A stretch of DNA of 12,822 bases from Gammaproteobacteria bacterium (GTDB taxonomy: Bacteria > Pseudomonadota > Gammaproteobacteria > Steroidobacterales > BM003), in NCBI GenBank assembly GCA_026193125.1, contig JAPHSC010000308.1:1-12822 (forward strand). Reading direction: 5' to 3'. The position numbers and the translations under genes were made by a program. The notes under the pieces were generated by a model that saw only the letters and a program-made list of their open reading frames with translations, was not told where the DNA came from and made no database searches. Positions within the stretch are counted from its first letter, which is position 1; each line of letters starts with the position of its first letter. Positions 7,811 to 12,822 of the stretch are shown here, one piece after another.

Positions 7811-8731
7811 ATGCGTGTTGCTGTATTTGGAGGTACCGGCTTTGTAGGTGGCTACCTGCTGGAAGCGCTGGTCAAGGCAGGCCATGAGCCGACCGTTCTG
7901 GTTCGCCCGGGTAGCGAGGAAAAAGTCAGGTCATCAGGCGACTGCCGCCTTGTGGCTGGTCAAATCGAGTCCATCGAGGCCATCAAGACCACCCTCGAAT
8001 CCTGCGACGCGGTGATTTATAACATCGGTATCCTCAGGGAATTCCCAAGGCTCGGCATTACCTTTGAGGAACTACAGTTCCAGGGTGTCGTGCGAGTAGT
8101 GGATGCCGCTAGGGAAATGGGAGTAAACAGACTGCTCCTGATGAGCGCCAATGGCGTCAAGGCATTCGGCACTGCCTACCAGGACACCAAGTATCGAGCT
8201 GAGCAATATGCCTTGCAAAGCTCACTGCAGGCCACTGTATTCAGGCCCTCAGTTATTTTCGGCGACCCCAGGGGGACCATGGAATTCGCCACTCAGCTTT
8301 ACCAGGACATGGTGGCCTCACCACTGCCTGCGGTGGGATTCTTCAGCGGCCTGCGTCCCGGCGAAGGGCAAATTCTGATGTCGCCGGTGCACATCGAGGA
8401 CGTGGCCCAGGCCTTTACCAAGGCCCTTTCAGACACCTCCACCGTAGGCCGGGTCTATGCCCTGGGAGGGCCGGAAATCCTCTCCTGGCAGGAAATGATC
8501 AAGCGCATAGCGAAAGCCACGGGTCGCAGAAAATTGATCCTTCCATTTCCGGTGCAACTCATGAAGCTCGGGGCCGCCGCCCTGGACAGGCTGCCGCAGT
8601 TCCCCGTCACGAGGGATCAACTCACTATGCTGACGGAGGGCAACACAGCGAGCCCGGAGCAGATCGAGTCGCTCATCGGCCGCAAGCCGAGAGCGTTCAC
8701 CGACCAGACTCTGGCCTACCTCGCAGATTGA
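7811..8731 (+). CDS. NDUFA9-like atypical SDR, NAD(P)-binding Rossmann protein
   Basis: The 306-residue protein begins directly with a Rossmann nucleotide-binding loop (VAVFGGTGFVGGYLLEALV, residues 3-21). Then come IYNIGILRE (69-77) and RLLLMSANGV (107-116), and an SDR-type YxxxK at Y123/K127 (YQDTKYRAEQYAL). FRPSVIFGDP at 144-153 and SPVHIEDVAQAF at 191-202 are typical of extended/atypical SDRs of the complex I NDUFA9 subunit-like group, thought to bind NAD(P)H without a defined reaction in bacteria. I chose the ATG at 7811 because GGGAGGG (7798-7804) lies 6 bases upstream and the Rossmann strand starts immediately. An ATG at 7778 would add 11 residues before the fold. It follows the decarboxylase by 78 bases and ends 3 bases from the stop of the convergent DUF4157 gene. 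Cofactor binding is well supported; the substrate is unknown. Confidence 0.87.
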   Translation: MRVAVFGGTGFVGGYLLEALVKAGHEPTVLVRPGSEEKVRSSGDCRLVAGQIESIEAIKTTLESCDAVIYNIGILREFPRLGITFEELQFQGVVRVVDAAREMGVNRLLLMSANGVKAFGTAYQDTKYRAEQYALQSSLQATVFRPSVIFGDPRGTMEFATQLYQDMVASPLPAVGFFSGLRPGEGQILMSPVHIEDVAQAFTKALSDTSTVGRVYALGGPEILSWQEMIKRIAKATGRRKLILPFPVQLMKLGAAALDRLPQFPVTRDQLTMLTEGNTASPEQIESLIGRKPRAFTDQTLAYLAD

Positions 8732-8734
8732 GAT

Positions 8735-9028
8735 TTACGGTGCCGGCACCCAAAGTCCCGGTATCGTTACACCCTGTAGAGGCGTACGCTTCGCTAACAA
8801 TTTGCACTCCATTTCAAGTGCGCCGGGATCGCGATTCAGCCCAATGTGACTGCGGCCCGTTGACGAGACTCGTCCCTGTTGCTGCTGCACGACATGCCAG
8901 GCCTCATGGGGTAAGTGACGCTCCTGACCGGGGCCAAGATGTATCTCGCTGCCTTGCGTATATGCCTGGGCGTTGTGTTGAGCTGGAAGAGGTGAGTTGT
9001 AATGAACCTTGACACTGTCAAGACTCAT
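8735..9028 (-). CDS. Small DUF4157 (eCIS-core domain) protein, apparently missing its N terminus
   Basis: The 97-residue open frame is a DUF4157 domain, found in proteins associated with extracellular contractile injection systems and in many toxin-bearing surface proteins. It shows VKVHYNSPLPAQHNAQAYTQ (6-25), EIHLGPGQERHLPHEAWHVV (28-47) and QQQQGRV. The HEAWH at 41-45 is an intact HExxH metal-binding motif. The usual C-terminal LExEADxMG reads ALEMECKLLAKR here, so a likely third ligand region is altered. No C-terminal toxin domain follows; the protein ends at residue 97. The family-like sequence continues upstream (LKPEVEALSG) as far as a TGA at 9068-9070 and beyond it to an ATG at 9091, so the ATG at 9028 is probably not the original start and has no good ribosome-binding site. 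No injection-system structural gene is in the window. Whether this form is made is uncertain. Confidence 0.7.
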   Translation of the reverse strand: MSLDSVKVHYNSPLPAQHNAQAYTQGSEIHLGPGQERHLPHEAWHVVQQQQGRVSSTGRSHIGLNRDPGALEMECKLLAKRTPLQGVTIPGLWVPAP

Positions 9029-9091
9029 CCCCGAAAGCGCCTCAACTTCGGGTTTTAACTGCTCCGGTCATCCGCTTTTGTTTCCTGCCAT
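9029..9091 (-). pseudogene. Original 5' end of the DUF4157 gene, interrupted by in-frame TGA
   Basis: On the minus strand an ATG at 9091 is preceded by AGGTGA about 5 bases upstream. It opens a frame MAGNKSG, then TGA (9068-9070), then PEQLKPEVEALSG directly in frame with the DUF4157 domain. DUF4157 proteins commonly read GLPDQLKSGIENLSGMSMDDVKVHYNS in this place, so the TGA falls where leucine is expected and the reading frame is otherwise intact. The simplest reading is a recent nonsense mutation in a 118-codon gene. The base after the stop is C, a context known to favour UGA readthrough. A six-pair hairpin (9047-9052 with 9030-9035) lies 15 bases downstream of the TGA. Confidence 0.6.
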
Positions 9092-9176
9092 TGTCTTCAC
9101 CTATTGCCAATTGCGTAGACAGCTATTAGTTCCTTCGCGTCGAATTATCTTAGGATGCAGGTCGCGCCACCTGATC

Positions 9177-9911
9177 TCATTTAGCCGACGCAATCTTTGC
9201 CTTCTCTCGCCACACTACTACATTTACCCCTCGCACTGTCAGCCACAAGGCAAGAGAAAGCTCCGCCACAAACATGGGAATAAAAATTCCCGGAAACAAC
9301 ATGGCGGCGAAGGCTGGGGCCAGGAAGTGCGAGAAGCTGTCGACCAGGTAGCAAACCCCGGCAACAGCCATAAGCGCACCCAGCATTCTTGGCAGAAAGC
9401 CGGACCGGTAAATCAGGTACCCCAGCGAGAGGCAGGCGAAACCGAAGAAGACGAGGCTGATCGCGTAGGCATCACCATGGAGCTTCAGGACCAGCAATGC
9501 CAGCGTATGAAGTTGCTCCGCTGTGAAAGATTTCAGGTAATCAGCGTCAGCCAGGAGTTTCAGGGCTGCCAGGTGGCTCAGGCTGGCGGCCGCGAGCACG
9601 ATGTCACATGCGAAGCGCATGAACGCCGCCAGCAGGGCTACGTTCCGGTCGATGGGTTTCAACAGGGCGTAAAGGATTACCGCGACCACGACATCGAACG
9701 CCAAGTGCAGGAGTTCGCCGGAAAAGCCGAGCCGGAACAGGGATTCATTGGCAATAATATTACCGGCGGTCGCCTCTGCGTCGCCGGACACAACGAGCTT
9801 CGCCCTGACGAACATCTCCGCGAAAATACCTGCCACAATAATGTACAGATACAGAACACCACCGAGTCTCGCGTAGAATTGCGGTGACATGCTGCCTGAT
9901 TGCCGGACCAT
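9177..9911 (-). CDS. DUF4386 family membrane protein
   Basis: The 244-residue integral membrane protein has about six to seven hydrophobic segments. It matches the DUF4386 pattern: ARLGGVLYLYIIVAGIFAE near the N terminus, then FVRAKLVVSGDAEATAGNI, ANESLFRLGFSGELLHLAFD, YALLKPIDRNVALLAAFMR, and SLGYLIYRSGFLPRMLGALM before the final helices. The biochemical role of the family is unknown. The ATG at 9911 has GGAG (within GAGGAG) 6 bases upstream. It lies 14 bases after the stop of the short thioesterase-like relic, and 85 bases upstream of the DUF4157 start at 9091, in a common minus-strand direction. Family assignment is firm; function is not. Confidence 0.87.
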   Translation of the reverse strand: MVRQSGSMSPQFYARLGGVLYLYIIVAGIFAEMFVRAKLVVSGDAEATAGNIIANESLFRLGFSGELLHLAFDVVVAVILYALLKPIDRNVALLAAFMRFACDIVLAAASLSHLAALKLLADADYLKSFTAEQLHTLALLVLKLHGDAYAISLVFFGFACLSLGYLIYRSGFLPRMLGALMAVAGVCYLVDSFSHFLAPAFAAMLFPGIFIPMFVAELSLALWLTVRGVNVVVWREKAKIASAK

Positions 9912-9925
9912 GACGTTCTCCTCTG

Positions 9926-10066
9926 CTATGACACCCGTTGCTGACGGTCAACGCCCAGGCAGCGGGTGAAGTCATCCCGCAAGGATCTGACCCTGATCGC
10001 CATGCCCCGATACGGTGGGTACAGGTTGACCTTCTTTATCATCTTTTTGAATTTTACCTTATTCAT
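9926..10066 (-). pseudogene. 46-codon ORF resembling the N terminus of a DUF4442/PaaI-like thioesterase
   Basis: A minus-strand frame from ATG 10066 to TAG 9926-9928 encodes 46 residues. Residues 10-35 (IKKVNLYPPYRGMAIRVRSL then RDDFTR) resemble the start of DUF4442 hot-dog-fold thioesterase-like proteins, which typically read NLYPPYLGAGIRVxxISDDFR. The family body with the WNRNYVGTHFGGSLYAM signature is absent; after DDFTR the frame continues with 11 unrelated residues and stops. GGA lies 4 bases before the ATG, a weak ribosome-binding site. It is co-directional with its neighbours, 42 bases after the DUF7010-like stop and 14 bases before the DUF4386 start. The probable interpretation is a remnant left by a deletion. 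A genuine small protein or a leader peptide coupling translation into DUF4386 is also possible. Confidence 0.45.
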
Positions 10067-10108
10067 GTTTCCAGCTACCGGGGAACCGCCCGGCAGGGCC
10101 TGCATTGT

Positions 10109-10648
10109 TCAGCGAGTCTTGGTCCCGATCCCTGCGAAGATCGCCAGGCCAAAGGCATATTCAATCACTGCCCCGGTCCAGGCGCCAGAAAGGACGGGTG
10201 CCTTAAACGCCCACAGGGCGAAGGCGGCAATGACCAGCGTCGCCCCAAAAGCCCAGTAGAGCTTCATTCCGTAGAGCGTCGAAAAGGTAAAGTATCGTCC
10301 CCCGATGACCAGCAGCATGGCGGGGAAAAACCACTCCAGCTTGTGGAACGCAACACCAATCGCTATCACGATCCCCAGGATCATCCAGATGGTGCCTTCT
10401 GTTGCCAGGGAACCCAGTGGATTTTCCTTACTTTGTTTGCCTGTCCTTCCAAGGACTTTGCATAGCAACAATGACACGGGAAAAATGAGCATCCCGCCAA
10501 GGACCAGTGTCCATATGCCGGACATCGGATCAACAAGGGTCACCACCAGGGCAGCAATCAGCCACGCGGTGGCCGAGGAAACAGCACCAGGGGCGCCACC
10601 GAAATAGGCCTCTCGCATATCTTGCTGGGCATCGGTAATCGAGATCAT
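10109..10648 (-). CDS. DUF7010-like small integral membrane protein
   Basis: The 179-residue protein begins MISITDAQQDMREAYFGGAPG and continues with about five hydrophobic segments. Family-like stretches include VLGGMLIFPVSLLLCKVLGR, the soluble loop TGKQSKENPLGSLATEG, LEWFFPAMLLVIGGRYFTF and TLYGMKLYWAFGA. From memory these match the DUF7010 group, whose function is unknown. I chose the ATG at 10648: AGGA sits 8 bases upstream and homologues start near this point. A GTG at 10690 would add 14 residues and overlap the end of the VOC gene. With the ATG start the gene lies 38 bases downstream of the VOC stop, so the two are probably cotranscribed. The membrane-protein call is certain, the family name less so. 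Confidence 0.75.
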   Translation of the reverse strand: MISITDAQQDMREAYFGGAPGAVSSATAWLIAALVVTLVDPMSGIWTLVLGGMLIFPVSLLLCKVLGRTGKQSKENPLGSLATEGTIWMILGIVIAIGVAFHKLEWFFPAMLLVIGGRYFTFSTLYGMKLYWAFGATLVIAAFALWAFKAPVLSGAWTGAVIEYAFGLAIFAGIGTKTR

Positions 10649-10686
10649 ATTGTGGGTCCTGTCGAGGTTGCTGGCGGCTACCAGAC

Positions 10687-11196
10687 TCACTCCAAGGCCG
10701 ACACGTGCTGATCCAGCAGAATCTGATTACCATCCGGATCCACCACCACGATGCTTGCCGGACCAGAGGTCGCTTCATCTACCTCGGTGAGTAGTTCAAT
10801 GCCCTGGGCTTTGAGCTTGCGTTGCAGCTCACGAACATCGGTGAACTCGGGTAATTGTTTTCCGTCACTGTCCCAGCCTGGATTGAAGGTCATGATGTTC
10901 TGATCGAACATTCCCTGAAACAGGCCAATGACAGCACTGCCATTTTTCATGATCAGCCAGTTCTGTTTCTGCTCCCCACCCCAAACGGTGAAACCCAGTT
11001 TCTCGTAAAAAGCACGGGAGGCTGCGATATCTTTAACCGCGAGACTCACGGAGAAGTTGCCTAGCTGCATGGTTGATTCCTCAGTTTCGCTTGACTCCTG
11101 GAATGTGGGGGCTAGCAACTCTGGAGCAGGCGTTGGCGGTGCTGCGCATCCCGCTAAAAGTGTTGTAACCACAAGACAATACGACGGTTGTTTCAT
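10687..11196 (-). CDS. VOC (glyoxalase/bleomycin-resistance fold) protein with lipoprotein signal
   Basis: The 169-residue product has a short lipoprotein signal peptide (MKQPSYCLVVTTLLAGC, lipobox LAGC with Cys17 and Ala at +2, suggesting outer-membrane sorting). A Pro/Glu/Ser-rich linker follows (18-42), then one VOC domain (43-169). The domain shows FSVSLAVKDIAASRAFYEKL, QNWLIMKNGSAVIGLFQGMF, MTFNPGWD and a C-terminal SIVVVDPDGNQILLDQH. VOC proteins bind metal or small ligands and include lyases, dioxygenases and resistance proteins; no specific reaction is assignable. ATG 11196 has a weak AGG site. An internal ATG at 11070 (Met43) has GAGGA 7 bases upstream and would yield a 127-residue cytosolic VOC protein, the usual family form. 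Both forms may be made. It lies upstream of the DUF7010-like gene by 38 bases. Confidence 0.85.
   Translation of the reverse strand: MKQPSYCLVVTTLLAGCAAPPTPAPELLAPTFQESSETEESTMQLGNFSVSLAVKDIAASRAFYEKLGFTVWGGEQKQNWLIMKNGSAVIGLFQGMFDQNIMTFNPGWDSDGKQLPEFTDVRELQRKLKAQGIELLTEVDEATSGPASIVVVDPDGNQILLDQHVSALE
11078..11082 (-). promoter_or_regulatory. Strong internal ribosome-binding site in the VOC gene
   Basis: GAGGA on the minus strand with a 7-base spacer before ATG 11070. It is better than the site before the annotated start at 11196 and coincides exactly with the first residue of the VOC domain, so it may drive a second, signal-less product. Confidence 0.5.
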
Positions 11197-11286
11197 GACT
11201 ACCTCGTGATTTGCAGTGCCCGATGCCTGAAAAGCACACGCAGCTTTGCTGCCACCGGCCCCAAAGACGCACAGTTAATTGACTTC

Positions 11287-11535
11287 TTATTCCTTTTTTT
11301 CTTCTGCTTTTTTAACACGAATTTTGTTATTTGCGACAGTCTTGTTGTTCAGACTTTTCATCGCGGCTTTGGCCTCTCCGGATTTTGGCATTTCCACAAA
11401 AGCAAAACCTTTGGAATCGCCGGTGATCTTGTCCAACACCAGATTGCAAGATTGCACGGCTCCATATTCGCCGAAGAGAATTTTTAATTCCTCTTCGGTA
11501 GTACTGCGGGCAAGATTACGGACCAATAATTTCAT
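11287..11535 (-). CDS. Small RRM-domain RNA-binding protein
   Basis: The 82-residue protein consists of a single RNA recognition motif and a short basic/acidic tail. RNP2 is at residues 2-7 (KLLVRN) and RNP1 at about 42-49 (KGFAFVEM), with both aromatic positions of RNP1 filled by Phe. The region between reads STTEEELKILFGEYGAV then CNLVLDKITGDSKGF, and the tail is IRVKKAEEKKE. Bacterial single-RRM proteins bind single-stranded RNA and are often cold- or stress-induced. The start ATG 11535 lacks a recognisable Shine-Dalgarno; the start region is A/T-rich. The gene is visibly more A/T-rich than its neighbours. It lies between leuB and the VOC gene, separated from leuB by a structured interval. 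RNA binding is highly likely; the targets are unknown. Confidence 0.93.
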   Translation of the reverse strand: MKLLVRNLARSTTEEELKILFGEYGAVQSCNLVLDKITGDSKGFAFVEMPKSGEAKAAMKSLNNKTVANNKIRVKKAEEKKE

Positions 11536-11617
11536 AAGTTAGTACGCCATTGGGTTCTTGGTGAATACGCCGAAGGCCACTTAATGTTTGGGCACAATAT
11601 CCGGACTCAGGGCAAGT

Positions 11618-11692
11618 AAAAACAGAGTCGAGCTGCAATTAATTGGCTGTTCGGCGCTGTCGTTCCTCATTCTCGAAGAACTCGGCTCGACT
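11618..11692 (-). terminator. Structured terminator-like element after leuB
   Basis: On the minus strand AGTCGAGC (11685-11692) pairs perfectly with GCTCGACT (11626-11633) and is followed by CTG and a run of five T (11618-11622). The 51-base loop contains a second 7-pair hairpin: 11675-11681 with 11662-11668, one G-U pair, 6-base loop. It begins 7 bases after the leuB stop, so termination of leuB transcription is the simplest role. It is larger than a usual intrinsic terminator and also forms part of the upstream region of the RRM gene. Confidence 0.5.
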
Positions 11693-11698
11693 TGATGG

Positions 11699-12772
11699 CT
11701 ACAGCCGTTTCAGCACGGCGTCGGTCGCCTGGACGGTGTTCGCAGGGACCCCTGTGCCGCGCTCCAGGTCCGGGGTGAGCACGCCATCCTTCACCGCCGC
11801 TGCCACGGCCTTCTCAATCGTTACCGCCTCGGATTCCAGGCCGAAGGAATAACGCAGCATCAGCGCCACGCTGAGGATGGTGGCGTAGGGATTGGCGATG
11901 CCCTTGCCTGCGATGTCCGGCGCCGATCCGTGTATCGGCTCATACAAACCAAAGGGACGATCGGAGATACTCTCGCCCAACGATGCCGAGGGCAACATTC
12001 CCAGCGAACCTGCCAGGATCGAGGCTTCGTCGGTGAGAATGTCACCGAACATGTTTTCGGTGACCATCACATCAAAATCTGCCGGCCGATTGAGCAGGTG
12101 CATGGCCGCTGCGTCCACCAGCATGTGCTCGAACGTCACTTTTGGAAATTCGCCGGAGAGGATGCGCTGGGCCGTCGCACGCCACAGGCGCGAGGTCTCC
12201 AGCACATTGGCCTTGTCGACAGACACCAGCTTGCGCCGGCGTCCCATGGCGAGCCGGCCGGCCAGCCTCACCACCCGCTCGATTTCCTGCACGCTGTAGC
12301 GGCACACATCGGTGGCTGACTCCGCATCCCGGTGCTTGTCGCCAAAATAGATTCCGCCGGTCAGTTCTCTCACTACCAGCAGGTCCACATTCTCCAGGTA
12401 TTCTTCCTTGATGGGAGAGTACTTGAGCACATGCGGATCAGGTTTCACCGGTCGCAGGTTTGCGAACAGGCCAAAGGTCTTGCGCAAGGCCAGCAAGCCC
12501 TGCTCCGGACGCACCGGCGCGTCAGGGGACGACCACTTTGGGCCGCCCACAGCACCCAGCAGTATCGCCTGCGACTGGCGACACAAGGCGATAGTTTCTC
12601 GCGGCAGGGCTTCGCCCCTGGCATCAATGGCAGCGCCACCAATCAGGCCATGCTCCATGCTCAGGGCGTGATCGTAGCGGCTCGCCACCGCCTTCAGCAC
12701 GCGACAGGCTGCCAGGGTGATCTCGGGACCAATACCGTCTCCCGCCAGCACGGCGACCGTCAAGAGCCACAT
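11699..12772 (-). CDS. leuB: 3-isopropylmalate dehydrogenase
   Basis: Cytosolic NAD+-dependent enzyme that oxidises and decarboxylates (2R,3S)-3-isopropylmalate to 2-oxoisocaproate in leucine biosynthesis; usually a homodimer needing Mg2+ or Mn2+. From ATG 12772 it has 357 residues, the family norm. The start VAVLAGDGIGPE (6-17) is the cofactor-fold opening, with Ala where Pro is common. Substrate residues are visible: R97 and R107 in LRKTFGLFANLRPVK, R135 and Y142 in VVRELTGGIYFGDKH, K187 in VDKANVLETSRLWR, and metal-binding D220, D244 and D248 (NMFGDILTDEAS). The NAD region is HGSAPDIAGKGIANP. The same frame stays open to the window edge through an ATG at 12793 and a GTG at 12817, but family length favours 12772. 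No leuC or leuD is in view. Confidence 0.93.
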   Translation of the reverse strand: MWLLTVAVLAGDGIGPEITLAACRVLKAVASRYDHALSMEHGLIGGAAIDARGEALPRETIALCRQSQAILLGAVGGPKWSSPDAPVRPEQGLLALRKTFGLFANLRPVKPDPHVLKYSPIKEEYLENVDLLVVRELTGGIYFGDKHRDAESATDVCRYSVQEIERVVRLAGRLAMGRRRKLVSVDKANVLETSRLWRATAQRILSGEFPKVTFEHMLVDAAAMHLLNRPADFDVMVTENMFGDILTDEASILAGSLGMLPSASLGESISDRPFGLYEPIHGSAPDIAGKGIANPYATILSVALMLRYSFGLESEAVTIEKAVAAAVKDGVLTPDLERGTGVPANTVQATDAVLKRL

Positions 12773-12822
12773 CCCCGCCAGTCCGCCGGGCATGCCGGCG
12801 ATGATCTGGTCGCTCACCGCCA

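Noticed and set aside
8739..8750. 12-bp perfect palindrome GGTGCCGGCACC near the convergent gene ends
   Set aside because: It lies inside the 3' coding end of the DUF4157 gene, lacks a T-run and can form only a four-pair stem, so neither a terminator nor a site can be claimed.
9009..9887. Plus-strand open frame of 292 codons opposite DUF4386 and DUF4157
   Set aside because: It lies antisense to a well-supported DUF4386 gene. Its product is a Gln/Glu/Arg-rich string with no family-like motif, as expected for an antisense shadow.
11240..11252. Small hairpin GCAGC-TTT-GCTGC between the RRM and VOC genes as a terminator
   Set aside because: The stem is only five pairs with a three-base loop, and the nearest T-run on the minus strand is several bases away.

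Overview
This window looks like a chromosomal segment of a Gram-negative, moderately GC-rich proteobacterium, most likely a gammaproteobacterium. I infer this from a predicted lipoprotein signal, a periplasmic SYLF protein, a YbdL-type methionine aminotransferase, a short RRM protein and a group II PLP decarboxylase. No rRNA, tRNA, CRISPR array, insertion sequence or phage gene was seen.

Layout. (1) Positions 1-254 hold the 5' end of a methionine aminotransferase gene leaving the window on the minus strand. It is divergent from a plus-strand SYLF-domain secreted protein that is closed by a clear intrinsic terminator. (2) An MFS permease (plus strand, ends 2287) converges on a large OPT-family oligopeptide transporter (minus, 2478-4454). 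(3) A SulP/BicA-type anion transporter diverges from the OPT gene. It is followed in the same direction by a PLP-dependent group II decarboxylase and an NDUFA9-like atypical SDR protein, a probable three-gene plus-strand run (4545-8731). (4) From 8735 to 11535 all genes lie on the minus strand and look accessory: an RRM RNA-binding protein, a VOC-domain lipoprotein, a DUF7010-like membrane protein, a 46-codon relic resembling the N terminus of a DUF4442/PaaI-like thioesterase, a DUF4386 membrane protein and a small DUF4157 (eCIS-core) protein. (5) leuB, encoding 3-isopropylmalate dehydrogenase, occupies the right edge on the minus strand.

How the genes work together. Most of the window is housekeeping metabolism and transport: leucine synthesis, methionine salvage, peptide uptake and anion/bicarbonate uptake. 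The minus-strand block 8735-11196 is the most unusual part. It combines small membrane proteins of unknown function with two apparently decaying or recoded genes. The DUF4157 reading frame continues upstream through an in-frame TGA to a start with a good ribosome-binding site, and the thioesterase-like fragment stops just before the DUF4386 start.

I did not find a convincing complete novel multi-gene system. The best leads are the interrupted DUF4157 gene, the short thioesterase-like relic, the two possible starts of the VOC protein (lipoprotein versus cytosolic), and a BicA-like transporter with one predicted sodium-site residue changed. All homology statements are from memory of family sequences; no search was run.
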